Origin: Streptomyces sp. SID8352
GTDB lineage: Bacteria > Actinomycetota > Actinomycetes > Streptomycetales > Streptomycetaceae
Length of the DNA stretch: 64,000 nt
NCBI RefSeq assembly: GCF_009862265.1
Contig: NZ_WWGX01000044.1
Span: 124,001 to 188,000, forward strand
Direction of reading: 5' to 3'
This document shows, piece after piece, positions 23,502 to 33,682 of this stretch (positions within the stretch are counted from its first letter, which is position 1; every line of letters begins with the position of its first letter). The position numbers and the translations under genes are program-made. The notes beneath the pieces were generated by a model. The model was not told the origin of the DNA. It searched no databases and saw only the letters and a program-made list of their open reading frames with translations.

Positions 23502-24447
23502 CACGGCCGCCCTGCTGCGCCAGCGCGCCCCCGAGCAGCTCCCGCCGCCCCTCCCGCCCCGCCGCGGCGGCCTCCCCGGCGGACTGCTGCGCACCGCCCG
23601 CCCCCGCCAGTGGGTCAAGAACCTCCTCGTCGCCGCCGCCCCGGCCGCCGCCGGACAGCTCCTCACCCGGCACGCCCTGACCCAGCTCCCCCTCGTCTTC
23701 GCCCTGTTCACCGCCTGCGCCGCCGCCGTCTACCTCGTCAACGACGCCCGCGACGCCGCCGCCGACCGCGCCCACCCCGTCAAGCGCCACCGCCCCGTCG
23801 CCGCCGGACAGGTCCCCGTCCCCGTCGCCTACGCCACCGGCGGCGCCCTCGGCCTGCTCGCCCCGCTCCTGGCCGCCCGTCTCTGCGGCCCCTCCCTCGC
23901 CGCCCTGCTGACCGCCTACCTCGCCCTCCAGCTCGCCTACTGCCTCAGCCTCAAGCACGTCCTCGTCGTCGACCTCGCCGTCGTCACCACCGGCTTCCTG
24001 ATGCGCGCCGCCGCCGGGGGACTCGCCCTCGGCATCCCGCTGTCCCGCTGGTTCCTGATCACCACCGGCTTCGGCGCCCTGTTCATGGTCGCCGCCAAGC
24101 GCTACAGCGAGGCCGTGCAGATGGCCGGCCGGGGCGGCGCCACACGCGCCCTGCTCACCGAGTACACCACCGGCTACCTCCGTTTCGTCTGGCAGCTCGC
24201 GGCCGGCGTCGCCGTCCTCGGCTACTGCATGTGGGCCATGGAGGACGGCGGCGGCCCGCACACCGGGCTGCTGCCCTGGCGCCAGCTCTCCATGGCCGCC
24301 TTCGTCCTCGCCGTCCTGCGCTACGCCGTCTTCGCCGACCGGGGCACCGCGGGCGAACCCGAGGACGTCGTCCTGCGCGACCGGGCCCTCGCCCTGATCG
24401 GCCTGGCCTGGGCCGGCATGTACGCCCTGGCGGTGGCCCACTGGTGA
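23494..24447 (+). CDS. Decaprenyl-phosphate phosphoribosyltransferase (UbiA family)
   Basis: A 317-aa integral membrane prenyltransferase-fold protein with about nine hydrophobic segments. The first aspartate motif is VYLVNDARDAAADRAHPVKR (NDxxDxxxD), as in mycobacterial Rv3806c, which transfers phosphoribose from PRPP to decaprenyl phosphate. The second motif region is AKRYSEAVQMAG. The GTG at 23494 is preceded by GGGGAGG within the PAP2 gene's end; its stop overlaps the GtrA start (GTGA). Context with dprE1/dprE2 is what separates it from quinone or heme prenyltransferases. Confidence 0.9.
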   Translation: MPDTAALLRQRAPEQLPPPLPPRRGGLPGGLLRTARPRQWVKNLLVAAAPAAAGQLLTRHALTQLPLVFALFTACAAAVYLVNDARDAAADRAHPVKRHRPVAAGQVPVPVAYATGGALGLLAPLLAARLCGPSLAALLTAYLALQLAYCLSLKHVLVVDLAVVTTGFLMRAAAGGLALGIPLSRWFLITTGFGALFMVAAKRYSEAVQMAGRGGATRALLTEYTTGYLRFVWQLAAGVAVLGYCMWAMEDGGGPHTGLLPWRQLSMAAFVLAVLRYAVFADRGTAGEPEDVVLRDRALALIGLAWAGMYALAVAHW

Positions 24448-24902
24448 CCGGGCGGCGGCGCGAGCTGACCGGCTTCGCCTGCGCCGGGCTCCTCGCCTAC
24501 GCCGCCGACCTCGGCCTCTTCACCCTCCTGCGGGGACCCGGCGGGGCCGGACCCCTCACCGCCAAGGCCCTCTCCTTCCTGGCCGGCTGCGCCGTCGCCT
24601 ACGCGGGCAACGCCCTCGGCACCTACCGGCACTCCCGCCCCCGGGGGCTGCGCCCCTGCCTGCTCTTCCTCGCCGTCAACCTCGCCGGGGCCGTCGTGCA
24701 ACTGCTCTGCCTGGCCGCCAGCCACTACGGGCTCGGCCTCACCTCGCAGCGCGCCGACACCCTCTCCGGCGCCGGAATCGGCATGGCCCTGGCCACCCTC
24801 CTGCGTTTCTGGGGTACGCGGACACTGGTCTTCCGTACCGACGACGGTACGGAGACGTGGAACCGGGCGAACGGGGGCAGGGTCGGATCATGGACTGGCT
24901 GA
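24444..24902 (+). CDS. GtrA-family membrane protein
   Basis: A 152-aa protein with four hydrophobic segments, starting RRRELTGFACAGLLAYAADLGLF and including the GtrA hallmark AKALSFLAGCAVAYAGNALGTYR. GtrA-like proteins help move polyprenyl-linked sugars across the membrane; in mycobacteria the GtrA protein Rv3789 lies next to dprE1. Here it is coupled to the UbiA gene by a four-base overlap, which supports a role in translocating or anchoring the polyprenyl-arabinose machinery. The end overlaps the BrkB gene by 13 bases. Confidence 0.88.
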   Translation: MTGRRRELTGFACAGLLAYAADLGLFTLLRGPGGAGPLTAKALSFLAGCAVAYAGNALGTYRHSRPRGLRPCLLFLAVNLAGAVVQLLCLAASHYGLGLTSQRADTLSGAGIGMALATLLRFWGTRTLVFRTDDGTETWNRANGGRVGSWTG

Positions 24903-25798
24903 AAAAACTCCCCGTCGTGGGCCCCTGGGTGGCCTGGCTGACGGGCACCCACGCCTGGCGGTCGTACGAGCGGCTGGACCGCGTGAAGTGGACGCGGCTG
25001 GCCGCCGCGATGACCTTCACCAGCTTCGTCGCGCTCTTCCCCCTGCTCAGCCTCGCCGCCGCCATCGCCGCGGCCACCCTCAGCAAGGGGCAGCAGGACC
25101 GGCTCCAGGAGAAGCTCGCCGAGCAGGTGCCCGGCATCTCCGACCAGCTCGACATCCAGGGCCTCATCGACAACGCGGGCACCGTCGGCCTCATCGCCGC
25201 CGCCCTGCTCCTCTTCACCGGCATCGGCTGGGTCGACTCCGCCCGGGGCTGCCTGCGCGCGGTCTGGGAGCGGCCCGACGAGGAGGAGAACCCCCTGCTG
25301 CGCCGCGGCAAGGACGCCGGGGTCCTCCTCGGCCTCGGCGGCGCCCTGCTGCTGACCGTCGGCATCTCCACCGTCGCCAGCGCCCTGGTCGGCTGGATCA
25401 CCCGCGAACTCGGCATCCCCCAGGGCGGCTTCGGCGGCGTCCTGCTCTACGTCGCCGCCTTCGCCGTCGCCGTGCTCGCCGACTTCCTGCTCCTGCTCTA
25501 CGTGCTCACCCTGCTGCCCGGCGTCCACCCCGGACGGCGCCGCCTGGTGGTGGCCGCGCTGATCGGCGCCGTCGGCTTCGAACTGCTGAAGCTGCTGCTC
25601 AGCGGCTATATGCAGGGCGTCGCCGCGAAGAGCATGTACGGGGCCTTCGGCGTCCCCGTCGCCCTGCTGCTCTGGATCAACTTCACCTCGAAGCTGGTGC
25701 TCTACTGCGCCGCCTGGACGGCGACCGGCGGCAGGGAGGAGGAGCTCACGGACGGCTCCGGCGGCGCACCAGGTCCGGCACCGGCCAGCGCCGGTTGA
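24890..25798 (+). CDS. YihY/virulence factor BrkB family membrane protein
   Basis: A 302-aa membrane protein with six hydrophobic segments and the BrkB signatures LAAAMTFTSFVALFPLLSLA, GWVDSARGCLRAVWERP and MYGAFGVPVALLLWINFTSKLVLYCAA. The family's role is uncertain; it was once mislabelled RNase BN, and some members may be transporters. The ATG at 24890 (MDWLKKLPVVG) has a purine-rich site before it; a GTG at 24857 is possible. It overlaps the GtrA gene, so it belongs to the same transcript. The 3' end overlaps the convergent carboxypeptidase gene by 53 bases. Confidence 0.9.
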   Translation: MDWLKKLPVVGPWVAWLTGTHAWRSYERLDRVKWTRLAAAMTFTSFVALFPLLSLAAAIAAATLSKGQQDRLQEKLAEQVPGISDQLDIQGLIDNAGTVGLIAAALLLFTGIGWVDSARGCLRAVWERPDEEENPLLRRGKDAGVLLGLGGALLLTVGISTVASALVGWITRELGIPQGGFGGVLLYVAAFAVAVLADFLLLLYVLTLLPGVHPGRRRLVVAALIGAVGFELLKLLLSGYMQGVAAKSMYGAFGVPVALLLWINFTSKLVLYCAAWTATGGREEELTDGSGGAPGPAPASAG

Positions 25799-27050
25799 CC
25801 AGGTACGCCGTGCCCACGAGCAGGACCAGCGCCCCGCCCGCGATCCCGGCGGCGATCCCGGCCCCGGTGGACCCGTCCGCGGCGGCGGCCCCCGCGACCG
25901 GGCCCGCCCCGGCGGCACCCGTCCCGCCGCCGGCCTCTCCCGGCGCCTCCGGCTCCGGAGCGGGGCCGGACCGCCCCTCCGCCTCCGGGCCACGGGCGCT
26001 CCGCGGCGCCACCAGCGTCCCCACCGGCCGCACCTTGCCGGCCGCCGCGAAGCCCCAGTCGAACAGCCGGGCGGTCTCCTTGTAGACCTCGTTGTGCTCA
26101 GCCTTCGCCGGGTTCATCACGGTCACCAGCAGCACCCGGCCGCCCTGCTCCGCGACCCCGGTGAAGGTGGCGCCCGCGTTGGTGGTGTTGCCGTTCTTCA
26201 CCCCGGCGATCCCCGGGTACACCCTGACGTCGCCGTCGCCCCGCAGCAGCCGGTTGGTGTTCTGGATCTCGAAGGGCTTGCGGTACGGCTTGCCCTTCGC
26301 GCCCTTCCTGGTCTCGCCCGGGAACATGGCGCGCACCGTCGAGGCGTACTCGCGGAAGTCCTTCTTCTGCATCCCCGACCGGGCGAACAGCGTGAGGTCG
26401 TACGCCGACGAGACCTGCCCCGGGGCGTCGTAGCCGTCCGGGCTGACCACCTCCGTGTCCAGCGCCTGCAACTCCGCCGCGTGCTCGTTCATCTCGTCGA
26501 CCGTGTCCGCGACGCCGCCGTTCATCGCGGACAGGACGTGCACGGCGTCGTTGCCGGACATCAGGAAGACCCCGCGCCAGAGGTCCTCGACGGTGTACGT
26601 CTCGTTCTCCTTGATCCCGACCAGGCTGGAGCCCGCGCCGAGGTCCGCCAGCTCCTCGGGGGTGACCCGGTGCTTCTCGGTCCTCGGCCACTTCGGCAGC
26701 AGGGTGTCCGCGAACAGCATCTTCAGCGTGCTCGCCGGGGCCAGCCGCCAGTGCGCGTTGTGCGCGGCCAGCACGTCCCCGGACTCGGCGTCGGCCACGA
26801 TCCACGAGCGCGCCGTGAGGTCCTTCGGCAGGACCGGCGCCCCGCCCGCCAGCTCCACCTGGGTGCCCGGCAGCGCCAGCCGGGCCCCGCCGACCGCCGA
26901 CATGGACGCCGGGGGAGTGGCCGAGGGGGAGGCCGACGGGCTCGCCTCGGGGCCAGGCGCGGCCTGCGCGGCGGGCACCGCGAGGGCCAGGGGCGAGACG
27001 GCGGTCAGGACGGCGGCGGCGACCAGGGGGGAGCGCCGGAGGATCTTCAT
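25746..27050 (-). CDS. D-alanyl-D-alanine carboxypeptidase (low-MW PBP)
   Basis: A 434-aa secreted, C-terminally anchored serine peptidase of the S11 type. A signal peptide (about 1-31, ending AQAAP) is followed by a Ser/Pro-rich linker. The active-site Ser-x-x-Lys is S107-K110 in PASTLK, the SxN motif is S165-N167 in FLMSGND, and the third motif is KNG (285-287, in GVKNGNTTNAG) in place of KTG. A membrane span near residues 395-418 and a basic tail (NRRWPVPDLVRRRSRP) finish it. It trims peptidoglycan stem peptides outside the membrane. Its 3' end overlaps the BrkB gene tail to tail. Confidence 0.93.
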   Translation of the reverse strand: MKILRRSPLVAAAVLTAVSPLALAVPAAQAAPGPEASPSASPSATPPASMSAVGGARLALPGTQVELAGGAPVLPKDLTARSWIVADAESGDVLAAHNAHWRLAPASTLKMLFADTLLPKWPRTEKHRVTPEELADLGAGSSLVGIKENETYTVEDLWRGVFLMSGNDAVHVLSAMNGGVADTVDEMNEHAAELQALDTEVVSPDGYDAPGQVSSAYDLTLFARSGMQKKDFREYASTVRAMFPGETRKGAKGKPYRKPFEIQNTNRLLRGDGDVRVYPGIAGVKNGNTTNAGATFTGVAEQGGRVLLVTVMNPAKAEHNEVYKETARLFDWGFAAAGKVRPVGTLVAPRSARGPEAEGRSGPAPEPEAPGEAGGGTGAAGAGPVAGAAAADGSTGAGIAAGIAGGALVLLVGTAYLVNRRWPVPDLVRRRSRP

Positions 27051-27153
27051 GGGTGGGGGCACGACCGAGAACGTACCGCCCCCGGACGCCGCAGTCCCGT
27101 CCGCCTCCCCACCCCGGGGAGGGAACCGGACACGCGCCCGCGATACTGGAACC

Positions 27154-27393
27154 ATGAAGCTCAGCCGCCCCGTCTCCATGTTCCTGCTCGCCTTCGGGGT
27201 GTGGAGCTGGTTCATCTGGGTCACTTTCGTCAAGAACCTGGTCAAGGACGGCAGCGGGCTCGCCTTCGAGGACGGCGATCCCACGGCGTACTTCTGGGTG
27301 CACCTGCTGCTGGCCGTCGTCTCCTTCGTATTGGGGACGGTCGTCGGCGTCATCGGGTTGCGCGGACTGCGCGCCCTGCGCCGCACGTCATAA
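27154..27393 (+). CDS. SCO4848-type small membrane protein
   Basis: A 79-aa protein with two membrane spans (VSMFLLAFGVWSWFIWVTF and FWVHLLLAVVSFVLGTVVGVIGL). A short acidic loop (FEDGDPTAY) lies between them and there is a basic end. It is the actinobacterial SCO4848-family membrane protein by length and position next to the carboxypeptidase, as I recall the S. coelicolor order. Start ATG at 27154. The metallophosphoesterase gene follows after 18 bases, probably on the same transcript. Confidence 0.85.
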   Translation: MKLSRPVSMFLLAFGVWSWFIWVTFVKNLVKDGSGLAFEDGDPTAYFWVHLLLAVVSFVLGTVVGVIGLRGLRALRRTS

Positions 27394-27411
27394 CCGAGGG
27401 GAAACGACGGC

Positions 27412-28812
27412 ATGGTGGTCGTCTTCGCGCTCGTCGCGCTGACCGTGGTGGGCATCCTGGTGACCGCCAACTGGTACGTGTGGCGGCGCCTGTTCAGGGA
27501 CACGACCCGGGCACCGGGCCGGGCCCGCCGCGTCGGCGCCGCCGTGGTCGCCGGGGGCTGGGCGCTGGCCGTGGGGGCGCTGGTCGCGGAGCGCACCGGC
27601 GCGCCCTTCTGGCTCCAGCGGACCCTGGCCTGGCCGGGCTTCCTCTGGCTGGCGCTGGTGCTCTACCTGGTCCTGGCCCTGCTCGCCGGGGAGGCCGTGC
27701 GGCCCCTGCTGCGCCGGTACCTGGAACGCCGGGCCGCCGGGCGGGCGGCGGGGACCCGGACCGGGACGGCGGGGGCCGGGACGCGGCCCGCCGGGGCCGG
27801 TCCGGACCGCCCGGACGGCGCGGCACCCGGGACCGGGCCGGGCGGGACGGGCCCGGACGGGCCCGAGGGCGCCGGTGCCGGGGTCCGGGCCCAGGCGCCC
27901 GAGCCCGTCGCCGTGGGCGCCGCCCCCGCCTCCTCCGGGCCGCCCGGGGCCGCCTCGGCGCCCGGTGGCGCGAGCCCGCTCGCCCTGCCCTCGCGCCGCC
28001 TGTTCGTCTCACGCGTCGTCGCCGGTACCGCCGTGGCCGTCGCCGCCGGAACGGTCGCGCAGGGCACCTACGGGGTGCTGCGCGGGCCGCGCGTCAAGCG
28101 GGTCACCGTGCCGCTGGCGAAGCTGCCGCGCGCCGCGCACGGCTACCGCATCGCCGTCGTCAGCGACGTCCACCTCGGGCCGCTGCTCGGGCGGGGCTTC
28201 GCGCGGACCGTCGTCGACACCATTAACTCCACCCAGCCCGACCTGATCGCCGTCGTCGGCGACCTGGTCGACGGCAGCGTCAAGGACCTCGGCCCGGCCG
28301 CCGCCCCCCTGGCGGGGCTCCGGGCCCGGCACGGCGCCTACTTCGTCACCGGCAACCACGAGTACTTCTCCGGCGCCGCGCAGTGGGTCGAGGAGGTGCG
28401 GCGGCTCGGCCTGGTCCCCCTGGAGAACGCCCGCACCGAGCTGCCCCACTTCGACCTGGCCGGCGTCAACGACCTCGCGGGGGAGGGCGAGGGCCAGGGC
28501 CCCGACTTCGCCCGCGCCCTCGGCGACCGGGACCGCGCCCGCGCCTGTGTGCTCCTGGCCCACCAGCCCGTGCAGATCCACGACGCCGTCGACCACGGAG
28601 TCGACCTCCAGCTCTCCGGCCACACCCACGGCGGCCAGCTCTGGCCCGGCAGCCTCATCGCGGGCGCCGCCAACCCGACCCTGGCCGGACTGGACCGCTA
28701 CGGCGACACCCAGCTCTACGTCAGCCGGGGCGCGGGCGCCTGGGGGCCGCCGACGAGGGTCGGCGCGCAGTCCGACATCACCGTGATCGAGCTGGCGTCC
28801 CGTCAGTCCTGA
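27412..28812 (+). CDS. Membrane-anchored metallophosphoesterase (YaeI/YkuE type)
   Basis: A 466-aa protein. Three N-terminal membrane spans (VVVFALVALTVVGILVTANW, VVAGGWALAVGALVA, FLWLALVLYLVLALLA) lead to a Pro/Ala/Gly-rich linker (about 105-190). A twin-basic/hydrophobic segment (SRRLFVSRVVAGTAVAVAAG) precedes the catalytic domain. Metal ligands are visible in order: VVSDVHLG, VVGDLVDG, YFVTGNHEYF, LLAHQP and LSGHTHGGQLWP. The family cleaves phosphomonoesters or diesters, sometimes lipid-linked. The catalytic domain would lie outside the membrane if the segment acts as a signal anchor. The stop overlaps the TetR gene's stop by ten bases. Confidence 0.92.
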   Translation: MVVVFALVALTVVGILVTANWYVWRRLFRDTTRAPGRARRVGAAVVAGGWALAVGALVAERTGAPFWLQRTLAWPGFLWLALVLYLVLALLAGEAVRPLLRRYLERRAAGRAAGTRTGTAGAGTRPAGAGPDRPDGAAPGTGPGGTGPDGPEGAGAGVRAQAPEPVAVGAAPASSGPPGAASAPGGASPLALPSRRLFVSRVVAGTAVAVAAGTVAQGTYGVLRGPRVKRVTVPLAKLPRAAHGYRIAVVSDVHLGPLLGRGFARTVVDTINSTQPDLIAVVGDLVDGSVKDLGPAAAPLAGLRARHGAYFVTGNHEYFSGAAQWVEEVRRLGLVPLENARTELPHFDLAGVNDLAGEGEGQGPDFARALGDRDRARACVLLAHQPVQIHDAVDHGVDLQLSGHTHGGQLWPGSLIAGAANPTLAGLDRYGDTQLYVSRGAGAWGPPTRVGAQSDITVIELASRQS

Positions 28813-29765
28813 CCGCCGCCCGGGGGAGTCCGGCCGGGCTCCCGCCCCGCGGGACCGGGTTCCCCGGCACCGCTCCGGGTCTCCCCGGCACCGCCCCCGG
28901 GCTCCCGGCCCGCGGAACCGGCACCTCCCCCGGGTCCTCCGGCGCCCTCCCCGGGCTCCGCAGGCTCCCCGGGCTCTCCGGCGCCCTCCCCGGGGCGGCC
29001 GTCGTCCGGTCCCGGCTCCCGGCCGGGGGGCGCCGGGGGCCTGCGGGCCGGATCGGGCAGGGCGTTGGTGATGCCGGGCAGGAAGTCCGCGAACAGGTCG
29101 TGCACCTCGCGCACCAGCGGGCGCAGCACCCGGAACCGGGCCAGCGCCACCCCGCGCGCGGTGAGCCGGGCCCCGCGCTCCGCCAGCCGGTAGCTCCGCT
29201 CGCGCCCCTCGGTCCGGTCGAAGATCCAGTACAGGACCAGCCCCATCTGGGCGAGCCACATCAGCTCGGGCAGGATGTCCCGCAGCTCCCCGGGCACCTT
29301 CGCGCGCGCCCCGGAGAGCACCTGCCGGTGCACCGCGATCGCCTCCTCGCGCGCGTGCTCCGACTCGGCGGAGAACGGGCTGAGCGGGCTGTCCGGGTCG
29401 GCCGCGTTCTTGAAGAACTGCACCGCGAACTCGTGGTACGGCGTGGCGATGTCCAGCCAGCCCTTGAGCACCCCCGCCAGCCGCGCCTCCAGGTCCGTCT
29501 CCCGGGCCAGGACGTCGCGGACCGCCGCCCGGTGCTCGGCGGCGATCCGGTCGTAGAAGCCCTGGATCAGGTACTCCTTGCCGGCGAAGTAGTAGTAGGC
29601 GTTGCCGACGGAGACGCCGGCCTCCTGGGCGATGGCCCGCATCGTCGTCCGGTCGTACCCCCGTTCCTGGAACAGCCGCATGGCCGTCTCCAGGATCAGG
29701 GCGCGGGTCTGCCCGGACTTGCTGAGGGGGGCCGCGTCACCGGGGCCGTCGTTCCGCACTGGCAC
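28803..29765 (-). CDS. TetR-family regulator with long Pro/Gly-rich tail
   Basis: A 320-aa repressor-type protein. The HTH (about residues 15-62) is TRALILETAMRLFQERGYDR and TTMRAIAQEAGVSVGNAYYYFAGKEYLIQGFY. The ligand-binding helical domain extends to about residue 215 (FAVQFFKNAADPDSPLSPFS; MGLVLYWIFDRTEGRERSY). The last 85 residues are an unusual low-complexity tail of GEPGEP and GAGGPGG runs. Two GTG codons (29765 and 29759) are possible starts; neither has a strong ribosome site. Ligand and targets are unknown. Confidence 0.87.
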   Translation of the reverse strand: MPVRNDGPGDAAPLSKSGQTRALILETAMRLFQERGYDRTTMRAIAQEAGVSVGNAYYYFAGKEYLIQGFYDRIAAEHRAAVRDVLARETDLEARLAGVLKGWLDIATPYHEFAVQFFKNAADPDSPLSPFSAESEHAREEAIAVHRQVLSGARAKVPGELRDILPELMWLAQMGLVLYWIFDRTEGRERSYRLAERGARLTARGVALARFRVLRPLVREVHDLFADFLPGITNALPDPARRPPAPPGREPGPDDGRPGEGAGEPGEPAEPGEGAGGPGGGAGSAGREPGGGAGETRSGAGEPGPAGREPGRTPPGGGQD

Positions 29766-29799
29766 AGGACCAGAGCCTAACGAGCGTCCCGCCGCGCCC

Positions 29800-29835
29800 T
29801 CGCCGAAGGGAGGGCCTTCGCCGAAGGGAGGGCCT
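29800..29835. repeat. 18-bp perfect tandem duplication upstream of the TetR gene
   Basis: TCGCCGAAGGGAGGGCCT is present at 29800-29817 and again at 29818-29835. The junction contains the small palindrome CTTCGCCGAAG. It lies about 35 bases upstream of the TetR start and may sit in its promoter or operator. Confidence 0.7.
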
Positions 29836-29874
29836 TCGCGCACTCCGGCCGCGGTGGCGGACGGGCCGGACCGG

Positions 29875-30285
29875 TCAGGGGCGGCGGCCCAGCTCCGGGC
29901 GCTTGGTGTAGTCGGTGAGGCCGACGACGTTGCCCCAGGGATCGGCGAACTCGACGGTCCAGCCGGTGGAGACGGAGAGGGGCTCGTCCAGCGGGGTGAC
30001 GCCCGCCGCGCGCAGGCCCCGGGCGGCGCTCCGGGCGTCCGGCACCTCCAGCCACACCCGCACCTGGGGCCACGGCGGCGGGCGCTGGCCGAAGCCGTCC
30101 TCGGCGCGCAGCAGGATGCCCGGCGTCTCCCCGCCGACCCTCAGCAGCGCGATCCCCGCCTCGTCGAGCCGGAAGGCCACGGGGAAGCCCGCGCGCTGGT
30201 AGAAGCCCACGGCCTCGCCGAGGTCGCCCACGGGGAGCAGGACGTTGTCGAACCCGAGCAGTTCGTACGACTCGTCATCTGACAT
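29875..30285 (-). CDS. VOC/glyoxalase-fold protein
   Basis: A 136-aa protein of the vicinal-oxygen-chelate superfamily, with paired beta-alpha-beta modules: FDNVLLPVGDLGEAVGFYQRAGF and VRVWLEVPDARSAARGLRAAGV. It ends with VEFADPWGNVVGLTDYTKR, where the Glu is in the typical metal position. Members range from glyoxalases to antibiotic-binding resistance proteins; no substrate can be told here. It lies 41 bases downstream of the... Uma2 gene in transcription order and may share its transcript. Confidence 0.87.
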   Translation of the reverse strand: MSDDESYELLGFDNVLLPVGDLGEAVGFYQRAGFPVAFRLDEAGIALLRVGGETPGILLRAEDGFGQRPPPWPQVRVWLEVPDARSAARGLRAAGVTPLDEPLSVSTGWTVEFADPWGNVVGLTDYTKRPELGRRP

Positions 30286-30326
30286 GGCGTCAGGGTAGGA
30301 CGGTCATCGCCCGGATCGGCCGATTG

Positions 30327-30947
30327 TCAGTCGTCGTCGGGGTCGGGGTTGGGCCGTCCGGCCGCAAGGACCGCCGAGACGTCGAGCACGACCTCGGCGC
30401 CGAGGGAGCCGGGCAGGGTGACCCTCTCGCCGGGGGAGTGGACGCGATGGGTGGCGTAGTCGCCGGCGGCCGGGTCGGTGAGCACATGGAGCCGCTCGTG
30501 CCGGCGGTTGACGATCACGTAGACGGGGATCTTGGCGGCGGCGTACGCGGCGACCTTGGTCCGCAGGTCCGACCCGTGGTTGCTGGAGGTCACCTCCAGG
30601 ACCATCCGGAAGCAGACGGGGTCGTAGGAGTTGAACTCCACGAGGTGCTCGGCGAAGTCGGCGTCGACCACCGCGAGGTCGGGAACGGCGTAGTCCTCGG
30701 TGCCGGTGGGCAGCCAGAGGCCGACGCCCTGGAGGATCTTCGTGTCGGGCCCGTGCAGGCCCGCGGCTGCCAGCGGCAGCATCAGGTCGGTCAGGACGAC
30801 GGCGTGCGGGCCGTCCGGCGGCGGGGTCGCGAGGATCTGATTCCCGACGATCTCGGCGCGGAGGCCCGGTTCGCGGTCCATGAGCCGGTGCGCCAGGGTG
30901 ATCAGCGGACGCGGGGTATGGGGCCGCTCGACGGATGCGGCGGACAT
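30327..30947 (-). CDS. Uma2-family putative PD-(D/E)XK endonuclease
   Basis: A 206-aa protein of the Uma2 (DUF820) family. The nuclease-fold core shows VPDLAVVDADF (Asp) and CFRMVLEVTSSNHGSDLRTKVAAYAAAKIPVYVIVNRRH (Glu, then Lys-containing helix). Uma2 genes are very numerous in streptomycetes and their role is unresolved. The ATG at 30947 has AAGGAGG six bases upstream. It starts close to the sdh terminator and its neighbours downstream are the glyoxalase-fold and TetR genes. Confidence 0.9.
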   Translation of the reverse strand: MSAASVERPHTPRPLITLAHRLMDREPGLRAEIVGNQILATPPPDGPHAVVLTDLMLPLAAAGLHGPDTKILQGVGLWLPTGTEDYAVPDLAVVDADFAEHLVEFNSYDPVCFRMVLEVTSSNHGSDLRTKVAAYAAAKIPVYVIVNRRHERLHVLTDPAAGDYATHRVHSPGERVTLPGSLGAEVVLDVSAVLAAGRPNPDPDDD

Positions 30948-31079
30948 CACGTGCCTCCTTCGGGCTGGTGTCGAGAACATCATCGTCGGCCGTGCCCCGC
31001 CCGGTGGCCGGGTTCGCCTCTGTTCGCTCCATCGGGTGGCATATGCCAGGGGCATTACCCGGAGCTCCGGCCCCTCACG

Positions 31080-31119
31080 CCCGGAGCCCCCGCTTCCGGT
31101 GGGAAACGGGGGCTCCGGG
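31080..31119 (-). terminator. Terminator of the sdh operon
   Basis: CCCGGAGCCCCCG (31080-31092) is the exact complement of CGGGGGCTCCGGG (31107-31119), a 13-bp stem with a 14-nt loop, 16 bases past the sdhB stop. Confidence 0.8.
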
Positions 31120-31135
31120 GAGGTGCGGCGGCGGG

Positions 31136-31908
31136 TCAGAAGCGGCGCGTGATGAGCGCCCGCTTCACCTCCGCGATCGCCTTGGTGACCTCGATGCCGC
31201 GCGGGCAGGCGTCCGTGCAGTTGAAGGTCGTGCGGCAGCGCCAGACGCCGTCGCGGTCGTTCAGGATCTCCAGCCGCTGCTCCCCGGCCTCGTCGCGCGA
31301 GTCGAAGATGAAGCGGTGGGCGTTGACGATCGCGGCCGGGCCGAAGTACTGGCCGTCGTTCCAGAACACCGGGCAGGAGGAGGTGCAGGCTGCGCAGAGG
31401 ATGCACTTCGTCGTGTCGTCGAAGCGCTCGCGGTCCTCGGCCGACTGGAGCCGCTCACGCGTCGGCTCGTTGGTGTCCTTCGTGATCAGGAAGGGCATCA
31501 CGTCCCGGTACGCCTGGAAGAACGGCTCCATGTCCACGACCAGGTCCTTGAGGACCGTCAGGCCCTTGATGGGCTCGACCGTGATGGGCTTCTCGGGGTT
31601 GACGTCCTTGAGCAGCGTCTTGCAGGCCAGCCGGTTCTTGCCGTTGATCCGCATGGCGTCCGAACCGCAGATCCCGTGGGCGCAGGAGCGGCGGAAGGTC
31701 AGCGTGCCGTCCAGCTCCCACTTGATCTTGTGGAGGGCGTCCAGGACGCGCTCCTTGGGGTCCATCTCCAGCTGGAAGTCCTGCCAGACGGCCTCCGCCG
31801 AGACCTCCGGGTTGAAGCGCCGGACGCGGACCGTGAGGGTGATGTTGGGGGAGTCGGCGAAGCCGGGCTCGGGGGCCGCTGCCGCCTTGTCCATAACGGG
31901 GGTAGCCA

Positions 31909-31909
<1 letters not shown>
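31136..31909 (-). CDS. sdhB: Succinate dehydrogenase iron-sulfur subunit
   Basis: A 257-aa subunit carrying the three Fe-S clusters that pass electrons from FAD to quinone. The [2Fe-2S] ligands are in SCAHGICGSDAM and NRLAC. The [4Fe-4S] and [3Fe-4S] ligands are in CILCAACTSSCPVF and CRTTFNCTDACPRGI. The ATG overlaps the sdhA stop by one base (TGATG type), giving tight stoichiometric coupling. It is the last gene of sdhCDAB and is followed by a strong hairpin. Confidence 0.98.
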
Positions 31910-33663
<1,754 letters not shown>

Positions 33664-33682
33664 GATTCTCGCAGCCCCGTGC

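Noticed and set aside
25746..27050. Inactive carboxypeptidase because KTG is KNG
   Set aside because: SxxK and SxN are intact and KNG variants exist in related streptomycete proteins as I recall, so loss of activity cannot be claimed.
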